DNA of 64,000 bases, taken from positions 3,100,001 through 3,164,000 of the forward strand of contig NW_027331833.1 in NCBI RefSeq assembly GCF_033568475.1. Direction: 5' to 3'. Origin of the DNA: Henckelia pumila (Eukaryota > Streptophyta > Magnoliopsida > Lamiales > Gesneriaceae). Positions 11,817-22,134 of the stretch are shown piece after piece. A program made the translations under genes and the position numbers. The notes under the pieces were generated by a model, which had not been told where the DNA came from, did not search any database, and worked only from the letters and a program-made list of their open reading frames with translations. The first letter of the stretch is position 1; each line of letters begins with the position of its first letter.

Positions 11817-12762
11817 CAAATTGTCACATCCCACACCCGAGGAGATCGACACCGACATTGTTCCCAAACATTCATTCGAAAACAAAAAGCCTCAGAAGTA
11901 TAAATTTCAGAATTTAACACCAATCTATTTATTCATAACACTGAATTGATATTGTCATTAAAATATTAGAAATACATTGTCTTTACAAACTGAACTAATA
12001 ACAAAGTCTAACGCAACAGCTTAACAATACAAAACTAAACAATGAACAACAGAATTCACAGGTCTTTTTTACCAGCCCCAAAACTGATTTTGTTCATCTT
12101 CTTCCATTTCCTCTTCGTTTTTATCTGAGATGGTGTTTGATTGGTGAGTGATATGATCGTCACTCAGTAAATGGGAGAATCCTAGCTTTAAAATCTTTTT
12201 TAACAGAAATATCATATACTTACATATCAGAGCATAAATTCATGTATTCATCAGAAACAAACAGGTATCGTTTTATGCACAAATCCGCGTATGATTTTCG
12301 TGGCTAATGTATATCAGTCCCCTATATTTTAATCCTCGAAGGGGCAAGGCAGAAATCAGGAATCAGGAATTAGTCATGTTTAGAATATATACTTCTACCA
12401 CTAGTTCATATGTTTCAGTGTATCAGAAATACATGTTTCGAAATTCATACTTTGAGTACAAAACATACATGCTGGAAGTGGAACATTTATAAAAAATACT
12501 ATTTGTTTTAAAGCAGAAAGCCAACTTATCGTGAATTCATCAGAAATAAACAAGAATTATTTTCGTGGCTAACTGATATCAGTCCCCTATATTTTAATCT
12601 TCTAAGGGGCGAGGCGATGCAAGGAATCAAGAATCGGCAATGTTTAGAATATATACTACTCCTACCACTAGTTCATAAGTTTCAGTGCCTCAGAAATACA
12701 TGTTTCGAAATTCATACTTCGAGTACAAAATATATACGTTGGAACAATTTTAAAACATACTA

Positions 12763-13900
12763 TTTGAGAACCCAAAATTTCACTCAGTTTGGATCAGTTC
12801 AGTAGACTACCCAAATTCAATCGAGTCCAAATTCAGTTGAGGAAAAATTCAGCAGATCAAATTCAGTTGAGGACAATTCAGGAGACCAAATTCAGTTGTG
12901 GTCAATTCACCAGACCAAAATCAGTTGATTCAGAAGACATTAAGTACAACTGATGATTCAAAGTTGTAACTGATGCATTAACTTGAAATAATGACAAATA
13001 ATGGAATTAAATGTGATTTGCCTATAAATAGCACTCAGATTTATGATACAATGTTACACGAAATTCTGAGAAAAAGTACATAAAATTCGAGTGAATGAAG
13101 AGCAGTTGAGCAGTTCAGTTGAGCAAGCCGTTCAATTGAGCAAGTGAAGAACATTTTTCAAGGACAACCGAAATCTGTTTAACAATATTCGGTAAGTAGG
13201 CTTTATTTTTTAAAAAATCTGATATGATGTTTTACACGATTCCAACATGTGTATTATAGTTCAAAGTATGAATTTCGAACTATGTTTCTGATGCATGGAA
13301 ACTTGTGAACTAGTAGTACGAATATATATTCTTAACATCTCTGAATTCTGATTTCTGATTTCTGGCATCACCCTTGGATAAATATATAAGAGATGGATAT
13401 CAGTTAGCCAACAAACTCATAAATAAATTTAGTGCATAATACGATAGCTGATGAATATATATATATATGAATTTATGTTCTGATATATGTATATGAGATT
13501 TCTTTTAAAATGGTTTAAATTCTGGGTTGATTCCTCCATTTACTGAGTGACGATCATATCACTCACCCACCAAACACCATCTCAGATAAGAATGAGTGAG
13601 AACCGAAAGAAGATGAACAAAACCAGTTTTGGGGTTGTGAAAAAGAATCAAGAACTCTGCTGTCTAGTTTTGTTTCATGTTTTCGCTGCGGCAGACCTTG
13701 CTTTTCAGTTTAGTTTGTTATCGTTTTAAACATTGTAAATACACTGTAAGTTCAGTTTTATGAATGACTATGCATTTCATTTTATGAATAAACAGACTAG
13801 GGTATGTTTATGAATTTTGTACTTCTGAGACTTGTTGTTTTCAAAGGAGTAATTTGGGAACAACGTAGACGTCGATCAACCCCGGTCTCGGGACGTGACA
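12763..13900 (+). mobile_element. Solo LTR, plus strand, nested in the LTR above
   Basis: A 1138-bp LTR of the same family in opposite orientation. It starts TTTGAGAACCC (canonical TG mutated to TT) and ends GGGACGTGACA. It is bracketed by a perfect TACTA target duplication (12758-12762 and 13901-13905). U3 holds repeats of an AAATTCAGTTGAGGA-like word (12815-12910), then a TATA box, then a GGTAAGTAG word at about 13190. Confidence 0.88.
13021..13030 (+). promoter_or_regulatory. TATA box of the nested LTR
   Basis: CCTATAAATAGCACTCAG is a near-consensus plant TATA box inside the U3 part of the solo LTR. The opposite-strand LTR has the equivalent CCTATAAATAG, so the element is conserved in the family. 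Confidence 0.6.
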
Positions 13901-14349
13901 TACTACTTGTTTTAAATTAAAAAGACCCCTTACCTTAAATTTGCTAAAATATATTTTGGTGGTCACTAGTGTTCAACTGACTGCTCGAATTGATCTTCTT
14001 TCACTCGAAATCTGTTTCTTTTCACTCGAATTTCTAATGTTTATGCTCAGAATTTGTGTAATATTACCACAGAAATTCGAGTTCTATTTATAGGGAGAAT
14101 TAAATCTGACTGTTAAATTATAATTTATTGTCATTATTCGTCATGATTTCGAATTAATGTGTCAGTTACCACTTTGAAGCAGTTGGTCTATTGAAATTTA
14201 GTCTGACTGATCTTGTTAGTCTAGCCAAACTGAACTGGTACTCTAATATAACTCATCTAGCTTTCCTTAGTCCAAATCGATCAGTTCCTTCTGTTCAACA
14301 AATCAGTTTTATTCCGTCTACCCCAAATGATTCGGGTTCTCACACAAAC

Positions 14350-15504
14350 TAATTAATAAGAGCTAATATACTGATATAAACAAGAGTTTGAACTAATCAT
14401 GTTATTGTGAGAAAATTATTTATACAATAATTGATGGGCTTTTGTGATTTTTTCAGCTTCGTCCTTGAGACATACCATTATGTCAATTTGATCAAGCTGC
14501 TATTTCCACTTAATGGATGTTTTTTTGGTTTTGTTTTGTTTTGTTTATTCTTTTTGGGTGTCAATAAATACCATGAAAGGAACCACGTACACAGCCACTA
14601 GGCTTAAGAATGAAATAGGTAGGTGTAGTACTTATTGTCTTCAATCAAAAGGGGGAAATCAAGAGCAACTTGATCATCAAATTGGTACATATTGATTCAG
14701 ACATGGGCCAGAGAGAACATGCTACTGTCCAATCAACTTTATAATTTCTTATAATTATTTTTTTTCTTAATCTATTTTTATTTTTATTTTTTTAATAACT
14801 TAACAAGATATATTCGTTAAGACAATGTCATGTCGATGCAAGCACGAGTGCACGACCAGACAATGAGTTCATGTAGCAGTTATTTCTTATATGTTATCAT
14901 CACTTTTTGAAATAGTTCATTCATGTTTTTATAGCAATGTGTTGTATATTATTAAAAACTCATTCAATACAGTATTTATCCATGTAATAAGATGAGGTAT
15001 TTTACAAATTTTTTACAATAATGAGTTATAAATCTCTGTAAGACGATTTCACCGATGTTATAAAAATTTTTCAAGTGACGTCGGGCGATATTAATGTTTA
15101 TAAAAACGATTGAAAACTACCAATCCAAACAGATTTAATGGTGCATTAAATGGCACCAGCTACGCCCAATAATCGTCATGTCGGTGGTAATACAGATTAG
15201 GACACGAGCAATGAAATGCGCATGCTATCACGAGGATAATACCTACGTGAATAGTCCATAATTATTTTACACGTGGGTCGATCGATATCGCTTTAGTCGA
15301 CTCGACTCCATATACAACAATAATTTTAGATCATTAGATGCAAGATTTCGATGCTAGTTCTTTTATTTTGATGATGTGGGAACATGCATCCGTTGCTATT
15401 TGATGTGTACTTAGTAAACCTTTTTGCTAACACAACAGTATATATATCACAATGATATATGATGAATCATTTGGTTACTTGTATAAACCAAATCAATATT
15501 TTCG
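14350..15504. other. Intergenic DNA, no gene seen
   Basis: The stretch is AT-rich. A degraded CTGTAAGACGATTTCACCG-like word at about 15037, of a dispersed plant repeat, is the only recognisable piece. Confidence 0.4.
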
Positions 15505-15514
15505 GACAAAAAAT

Positions 15515-16917
15515 GAGTTATTTGCACCAAACACCCCTGTGAAATATTGAAAATGCACACTTCTCCACTGTGAAATTTTAATAGACATCTTCAACTCTAA
15601 CATTTTAAAAAATTAGCACACTCGCCCCATCAGATGAGTGATTGTTGCGCACGCGCCCCTCATGCGACTGAGCAAATATTTTGATATTTTTTTTGCACCA
15701 AATATCCTGTGAAATATTAAAAATTCATTTTTAACCCCTGTGAAAATGATTTTTAAATCTATTCAACCCATAATACACAATTTTTAATAAAATCCAATTA
15801 TAAATATTTAGCAAACATTTTTTGTTTCATTAATTTTTATTTTTTATTTTAAATGTATTATCATTAATTAATTATTTTTTAAAAAATATTATTACTTTAT
15901 AATGTTATCATTATTTTATTAAACTCACTTCGTATTTCCAACTTTTTCATTAAACATACATTCATAAACAAGTATTTAAATAATTTCAAGTACCAAAATA
16001 TTGAACTAAACCGATAAGTTCAAATATATTGCTTTTTAATTTATGACTATATATTATTGAACCAAAATTAAAATTTTTCTAGAATATGCATTGCACAATT
16101 TGTAATAAATAATAAAAAAATAACATGCTTATATAATTCTAATTTGAAAAAGTAATACTTATCATTTGGTTCAATATTTTGATATTTTTAGATATTTAAA
16201 TCCTTATTTATAAATCATGTTTAATGGAAAAGTTGAAAACACGAAGTAATTTGATAAAAATAATGATAACGAGATAAAGTAATAAGTTTTTTAAAAAATA
16301 AATTAATTATAAATTATAAATTTAAAATAAAAATAAAAAAATAAAAAATGTTTGAAAAATATTTTATAATTAGATCTTAATAAATATTGTGTATTATTAT
16401 TTAATGCAAATTCTGCAATGCATTTTAAAAAATTTAGATTTTGGTTCAAAAATCTATAATCCTAAATTGAAAAGTAATTTGAATGAAATTATCATTTTTG
16501 ATATAATATTTTGGTACTTTTTAAATCTCTCAAAAAAAAATAATACTTTTTGGAAAATAATTATATAATCATAATAAATTAAAAATTAAAAATAATATTA
16601 ATAAACGAAAAGTGTTTGCAAAATATTTTATAATTAGATTTTAATAAAAATTGTGTATTATGGGTTGAATAGATTTAAAAATTATTTTCACGGGGGTCAA
16701 ATATGCTTTTTTAATATTTCACAGGGATATTTGGTGCAAAAAAAATATCAAAATCTTTGTCCAGTCGCATGAGAGGCGCGTGCGCAACAATCACTCATCT
16801 GATGGGGCGAGTGTGCTAATTTTTTAAAAGGTTAGGGTTGAAGATGCCTATTAAAATTTCATAGGGGAGAAGTGTGCATTTTCAATATTTCACAGGGATT
16901 TTTGGTGCAAATAACTC
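15515..16917. mobile_element. Mutator-like non-autonomous element with long inverted repeats
   Basis: The ends are inverted copies about 320 bp long: GAGTTATTTGCACCAAA at 15515 and its complement ending at 16917. The arms match through words such as ATCAGATGAGTGATTGTTGC. The flanks GACAAAAAAT (15505-15514 and 16918-16927) are a perfect 10-base target duplication, in the 8-11 range of MULEs. The 700-bp centre is AT-rich and encodes nothing recognisable. Its right end is only about 200 bp from the SOT-A start codon. Confidence 0.85.
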
Positions 16918-16927
16918 GACAAAAAAT

Positions 16928-17114
16928 GAAAGGTGGTGAAGGATAACATATAAAAATATTTTAATTTTCTTTTTCACCTGATCAAGAGCTATGCATGTTA
17001 TTATTGCCAAATTCTTTTCTATATATGTATGCCAATATATATGCATGATCAGGGGCAAAACCTAATTCTTGAAAGTGCTTCACGGGGGAAAAAAAAAAAC
17101 ACACTAACCAAAAA
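16928..17114 (+). promoter_or_regulatory. Proximal promoter of SOT-A
   Basis: The only space between the MULE and the start codon. TATA-like words (ATATATGTATG at 17021, AATATATATGCATG at 17034) sit about 75-95 bp before the ATG. The start codon context is ACCAAAAAATGTC, also found in modified form before SOT-B. Confidence 0.35.
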
Positions 17115-18113
17115 ATGTCAAATGGAACCACATCACCCCTTCCAAAATATTTAGTACAAGAAGACGAAATATTCAAGGAATTCAAATCCTTAATCTCGAA
17201 TCTACCTAAAGAAAAAGGGATGGTTGCCACACATCTCCATCAATACCAAGGTTTCTGGTACCCTCCTAGATTACTTCAAGCTACAATCTTATGTCAAAAC
17301 CATTTTCAAGCTCGAGATTCCGATGTTTTTCTTGTTTCCACTCCTAAATCGGGCACTACATGGTTGAAAGCAGTCATATATAGCCTAATAAATCGAAAGA
17401 AATATCCCCCGAATTCCGAAAATCACCCTTTGGTCAGCACTAATCCTCATGATCTTGTCCCGTTCATAGAAGTCAAACTCTATGCCGATAATCAAATACC
17501 GGACATCGAATCGTTGCCTTGTCCACGCCTGTTTTCGACCCATATACCTTATTTTTCTCTACCGGAATCGGTACGCGACATCCACTCGTGCAAGATAGTG
17601 TACTTGTGCAGGAACCCGAAAGATGTTTTCGTGTCGCTTTGGCATTTTACCAACAGATTGAGATCGAAAGAAATGGGAACTAATTCTCTTGAGCATGTAT
17701 TTTCCCAGTTTTGCAATGGAGTTAGCATTTTGGGGCCCTTCTGGGATCATGTGCTGCACCATTGGAATCAAAGCAAGGAGAATCCAGGCAAGATCTTTTT
17801 CTTGAAGTTCGAGGATTTGAAAAGGGACCCACTGTGTCATCTGCGTCGCTTGGCAGAGTTTCTTGGATGCCCATTTTCTGCAGAGGAAGATGGATTTTGG
17901 ATGGCTGAAGAGATTTTAAAAATATGCAGTTTTAAGAATTTGAGCGGTCTTGAAATTAACCAAAACGGGAAACTATCATCCGGTGAGGAAAATAAAGCGT
18001 TCTTTCGTCGGGGCGAGGTCGGGGATTGGAAGAATTATTTGACGGATGAAATGGCCGAGAAGCTTGATGAAATTAGTGAAACCAAGTTCGGTGGATCAGA
18101 TTTAGTCTTCTAA
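17115..18113 (+). CDS. Cytosolic sulfotransferase (SOT-A)
   Basis: Predicted to transfer sulfate from PAPS to a hydroxyl group of a small acceptor such as a flavonoid, steroid or desulfo compound, in the cytosol. The 332-residue single exon matches the family's usual length. Visible motifs: the 5'-phosphosulfate loop TPKSGTTW (residues 76-83), the presumed catalytic His in STHIPY (143), the 3'-phosphate site YLCRNPKDVFVSLWHF (163-178) with Arg166 and Ser174, and the C-terminal RRGEVGDWKNYLT (298-310), the family's RKGxxGDWKxxFT signature with Arg for Lys. There is no signal peptide or membrane segment. A tandem copy (SOT-B) and a broken third copy lie downstream on the same strand. The acceptor cannot be told from sequence. 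Nothing suggests damage. Confidence 0.95.
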   Translation: MSNGTTSPLPKYLVQEDEIFKEFKSLISNLPKEKGMVATHLHQYQGFWYPPRLLQATILCQNHFQARDSDVFLVSTPKSGTTWLKAVIYSLINRKKYPPNSENHPLVSTNPHDLVPFIEVKLYADNQIPDIESLPCPRLFSTHIPYFSLPESVRDIHSCKIVYLCRNPKDVFVSLWHFTNRLRSKEMGTNSLEHVFSQFCNGVSILGPFWDHVLHHWNQSKENPGKIFFLKFEDLKRDPLCHLRRLAEFLGCPFSAEEDGFWMAEEILKICSFKNLSGLEINQNGKLSSGEENKAFFRRGEVGDWKNYLTDEMAEKLDEISETKFGGSDLVF

Positions 18114-18206
18114 AATTGTCTCTACAAAATTTCTAGATCCGGATCCTCTAGGAGAGAGAGCATTCAAATAGCTTCTTTAATTCATATCATATGATTAAAA
18201 CATAAT

Positions 18207-18554
18207 GATATCGTTTGATATCATGGATGGGATGTACGATAGATCAATAAAAATATGATGAGATATGGATAAACAAGACATAGTTATGAATAATATGTTG
18301 TTTTGCATGTTTTTGATTTTGTAGGATTATTGTGTTTATTATCTTAATTACCATTGTCAATTTCACACAATTTCACTTATATGACATTCATCCTCAACTA
18401 ATATCATGGGTTGAGAGGTATTTGTCATCAAACCTATATCTAATCTCATACCGGACCATGAGATATCATTGGATTAACAAAAAAATGAGAGAAACATGAG
18501 ATGAGTAAAAATTTGTGTCTCATCTCACTTTCATCTCATGTGTCAAACGGTGCC
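18207..18554. mobile_element. MITE, PIF/Harbinger-like, downstream of SOT-A
   Basis: The inverted ends are imperfect: GATATCGTTTGATATCATGGATG at the left against the complement of CATCTCATGTGTCAAACGGTGCC at the right, sharing CGTTTGA. The trinucleotide AAT flanks both sides (18204-18206, 18555-18557), as expected for 3-bp target duplications. It has no coding content. Confidence 0.55.
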
Positions 18555-18557
18555 AAT

Positions 18558-19498
18558 ATGTGTAATTAATTAGACACATGGAATATTGTAAATCAAGGTT
18601 TTTTCCATGAACAACACCAATGATGTTTCTCTCTCCATAGCAGATGATCTTTTTCCAAAATTTATGCTGCAATTTTAGTTCTATATATATATATGTTTTA
18701 TTATTTGTAATTTTGTATGACATAAAATAAGTGTTCGATTCGTTATATGTGCATTATAGTATTTCACGTAGAAAGTCCAATTTCTTTCGATAATTGTTTT
18801 CTTTCACGTACAAAATCAAGTGGAGATATTTATTTGTTTTGCTTTTTCTAAAAGTTTCTTTTCTGTCAAAAATTAAAAATGATGACCAAATTAAGAATTG
18901 GAAGTTAGTAGACATGTTTAATAGTGGTCGATTAACATATGGACCCCGAAACACAGAATATACAAATTACAAGAACCCAATGGTGCCATATATATATCTA
19001 ATATATATTATGGTTAATAAGATGCTATAATAATGTATTATCCTGAAAATTCGGTTATCATTATTGACTCAAATACGTGGGCACCATATTCGACCTCACA
19101 TGAAATATTTGAGATTATAATTGTGACAATTAATTGGACCTAATTAGAACACAGGATGTTTGACTCGAACTTGTTGGTGGATAAGGAGCTTGAAGGGTCA
19201 TAGCCAATTCAATGGCCGTTATCAACCATGCATGCATGCATGACTAGACGTTGTTACAATTTAATTTGATGGAGAATTCTTCAATTTCTTGGTTAATGAG
19301 ATCATATCTAGTATCCAAATCATGTGATTCATATATGTATAATTAATGTTATGAAGTTAATGTGGCAAACCATTAAACCATTAAATTTAACGTGACTCGT
19401 ATATTTAAGATAAGTTGAACTCAATCCAATTTCTGTTAGTTTGTTTAGTCATTATTAAATGTCGGTCAACATGACTTTTACAAATATATATATATATA
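18558..19498. other. Intergenic DNA, no gene seen
   Basis: AT-rich with short TA runs (18684-18694, 19484-19498) and a repeated GCATGCATGCATG word near 19230. No coding, RNA or element ends recognised. Confidence 0.4.
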
Positions 19499-19831
19499 GG
19501 GGCGGAGGACTATATGCTTGGGGGCCGGTCCCCCCCAAACCCCAAAATCTTTTTTTTTAGTGTTAATAATATGCTAGTTTAATGTTGGTCCCTTCGTGAG
19601 TTTTGAATTGAATTTATTGGTATTGGGTTGTGAAATAATGTATGTAAACTTTAGCCCAATAAATAAAAACAATAGGACTTAAACTTTGGAAACAAGTTTA
19701 CAAATTTGAGAATGCATATTTATTAGCATATTTGTTGTCTTCTTTCCTTCTCCCGATTTGTTTCTTCACGTCTCACTTATGCTACAACTTTGAAATAAAA
19801 GGTACGACTTCTTTTATATTTCTTTATGTGT

Positions 19832-20027
19832 AAATTGCTCAAAAATCCCCAATGCAAACATGTTTTGCTCTGCACTCCCTAGCCATTTTTTTGTACCACA
19901 TTTTTTGTTAATTTGTACCACATCTTGTATGGTTTTGTACCACATCTTGTATTGTTTTATACCATATTTTATGACTAGGGACCCCAAAGCAAAACATGTT
20001 TGCATTTTGGGATTTTTGAGCAAATTG
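19832..20027. mobile_element. Foldback MITE nested in the hAT element
   Basis: AAATTGCTCAAAAATCCC at the left pairs with GGGATTTTTGAGCAAATT at the right. Pairing continues through CAAACATGTTTTGCT on the left and AGCAAAACATGTTTG on the right. Between the arms is a fourfold imperfect repeat of TTTTGTACCACAT. The mirror-image open frames on both strands here are a by-product of the palindrome. Confidence 0.75.
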
Positions 20028-20450
20028 CCCTTTTTTTATTCTCTTGAGTTTTAATCTACTTTTAAATTTGTGAAATATATATTTTTTTAAAAAAAATCTG
20101 TATCACTCTTAATATTTTATTAACAGATTTTTAAGTTTTATTTGTTTTTATTTCTATTATGTATTTGACCAAATTTTTAATTTTCTGAACATATAAATTG
20201 TTTTTCGATTTTTTTACAGTGGTCGATTTCTTGGTTGGGCAAATTCAATATTTGCATTATTTTTTTTTAAATATATTATCGATTAAACATATGTATTGCT
20301 TTCTTGTTTTTTATTTTTAATATGAGTAATTAATTCTTTGCATTATTTATTGCTTTTATTATATTATTGATTATATCAAAGATTTATATATTATTATTTG
20401 AACTTGAGCCAATTTTTTTGTGGATGAAAAAATCACAAATATTGGAAACT

Positions 20451-20739
20451 ATGACTGATTTATGCCAATGGATGGTGAAAACTAGAAAGTCGAAAATTTA
20501 TTCGCTTGTGTTTAGAGTCGTAACACTTATTCTCGCGCTTTCAGTTTCTACGGCTACCACATAGCGATATTTTTCTGCAATGAATATAGTAAAGACTACA
20601 CTTCGTAATAATATGGATGATGAATTTCTTAATGATTTGTTTGCTAGTGTATATTGAGAAGCAAATTGCTAAACAATTTAGTATAGATTCAATTATAAAT
20701 GATTTTTGTGATATGCAAGAGAGACGTTCTAAATTCTAA
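20451..20739 (+). pseudogene. C-terminal remnant of a hAT transposase
   Basis: The frame shows LCQWMVKTRKSKIYSLVFRV and LILALSVSTATT, then after a stop RYFSAMNIVKTTLRNNMDDE. After one frameshift it shows EKQIAKQFSIDSIINDFCDM and a natural stop at 20737-20739. This is the hAT dimerisation domain of the group often annotated as zinc finger MYM-type protein 1-like in plants. A stop (about 20563) and a frameshift (about 20655) break it. It lies in the right position for the 3' end of the host hAT element. Confidence 0.75.
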
Positions 20740-20895
20740 TAGATTTGGGAGTAACGATATATTTTGGAATCTTTGAGAATTGATGTGATGCATTATATGA
20801 TGCAAATATTGTTTAAATTTTATTGTTATATATAATAAATAGTTGATCATTTTTAAGTTTATTTATGCTCCCTCAATGTCTAGTCCTCGCTCCGC

Positions 20896-20898
<3 letters not shown>

Positions 20899-20933
<35 letters not shown>

Positions 20934-21820
20934 CCTTGGTTAAAATTTTTTAAATTATATTAGTAATTAAATATTTTTCACAATATTAATATCAACCATC
21001 GTTGAAGTGTAATATCAATAACAATTTACATAATCACCTTAAAATATGGAAGACGATAAGTCATGAAAACGACTGAATAGAAGAGTCATGGAAATAAGAG
21101 AAATGAAGGTAGAAGAAATATCCGTGTAAATTGGATAAAAATCCATCTTTTGTCATTATTATTGTTATTATTTAAAATAAACATCAACAATAGATGGCCA
21201 CCGCACAGAGACCCAAAAATCCCAAAGAGTACTGCTGAAAAATGTCGAGTGAAACCTCTTCACCGCCTCAAAATACATATATGTTGCACGATAAGGTTCA
21301 TTGTTATGACCAATTTGGTTACAGAAGCATTTTGCTTTAAAAATTATTTTTAAAGTTTGTTTTTAAAAGCACTTTTTAAAGTAAAATCTGTAATAGTTTT
21401 GTGTTTGAATAAATAGATTTCAAACACTTTTTTTAGTTGAATTATAAAAAAAACATTTGAAAAGCTATAAAAATGAGCTTTTAAAAAAACACTTATTTTG
21501 GCTTAAATAAATGCTTTTAAAAGCACTGTAGATCTATCCAAACACATATAAAACAATAGATTAAAGTATTTTTTTATAATAAAAAAACACTTTTTTTTCT
21601 TCCAGCTTCTTAATCCAAATGCACTTTTGTCGTCTAAAATTGATTCTACAAATTTTCTGCAGCTAGCTAGCATTTAATTAGTTCTATATCATGTGTTGAA
21701 AGTCCAATTATATACATTATATAGTAGGTCGTGTCTTGCAAGAATTCGAACAACGATTGTGTTATCTATGTTTGATTATGCTGTTATGTAGTGTTATGCC
21801 CATCTAGTACTAAATAGAAT
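20899..21820. other. Intergenic DNA with TA microsatellite
   Basis: 20899-20932 is a (TA)17 run next to the hAT element. 21330-21610 holds many AAAAGCACTTTT-like words, a common plant hAT/MITE remnant pattern whose ends I cannot place. No gene is seen. Confidence 0.4.
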
Positions 21821-22024
21821 AATGCTAGAGGTACAACCAAAATATCGTACAACGATATTTACAACAATTATGCCGTGATATTTTGTTATTATCTCGTGAG
21901 ATTTTGATATGATATCGTGATATTTTGCATTCAATGTATCATGAGATTTGATAAATTTAAATTTTGTATTGAATTTTTTGTGGTGTAAAAATTATTGTAC
22001 AAATTTGGTTGTACATGTAGCATT
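21821..22024. mobile_element. Small MITE
   Basis: Inverted ends AATGCTAGAGGTACAACCAAA and TTTGGTTGTACATGTAGCATT bracket an AT-rich centre with repeated GTGATATTTTG words. Pairing of the ends extends inward to about 50 bases. A clear target duplication is not visible. It lies only ten bases from the LINE insertion site. Confidence 0.6.
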
Positions 22025-22134
22025 GCTCTACTAAATATTATGTAATGATTTATTTATTTTTTTTGAAAAAACATAATATTAATAACATCAAACTTGAGAC
22101 TCAAGTACAGACAACCAAACTGGAATATTACCAT

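Larger units (their letters stand above)
11822..14344 (-). mobile_element. Solo LTR, minus strand, interrupted by a second solo LTR
   Basis: Read on the minus strand this LTR starts TGTGAGAACCCGAATC at 14344 and ends GGGATGTGACA at 11822. It is split at 12762/13906 by the plus-strand LTR 12763-13900. Flanking pentamers are CAAAT (11817-11821) and CAAAC (14345-14349), a target duplication with one change. A TATA box, CCTATAAATAG on the minus strand, lies near 14085. Two imperfect direct repeats (about 12284-12500 and 12545-12760) lie in its 3' half. No internal coding region is present, so it is a product of LTR-LTR recombination. Confidence 0.85.
19499..20898. mobile_element. hAT-like deletion derivative
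   Basis: Ends GGGGCGGAGGACTA and TAGTCCTCGCTCCGCCCC are inverted and of the widespread plant hAT type. Flanks are TA repeats, so an 8-bp TATATATA duplication is possible but cannot be proved. It retains the end of a hAT transposase gene (20451-20739) and holds a foldback MITE (19832-20027). The rest of the transposase is deleted. Confidence 0.7.
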
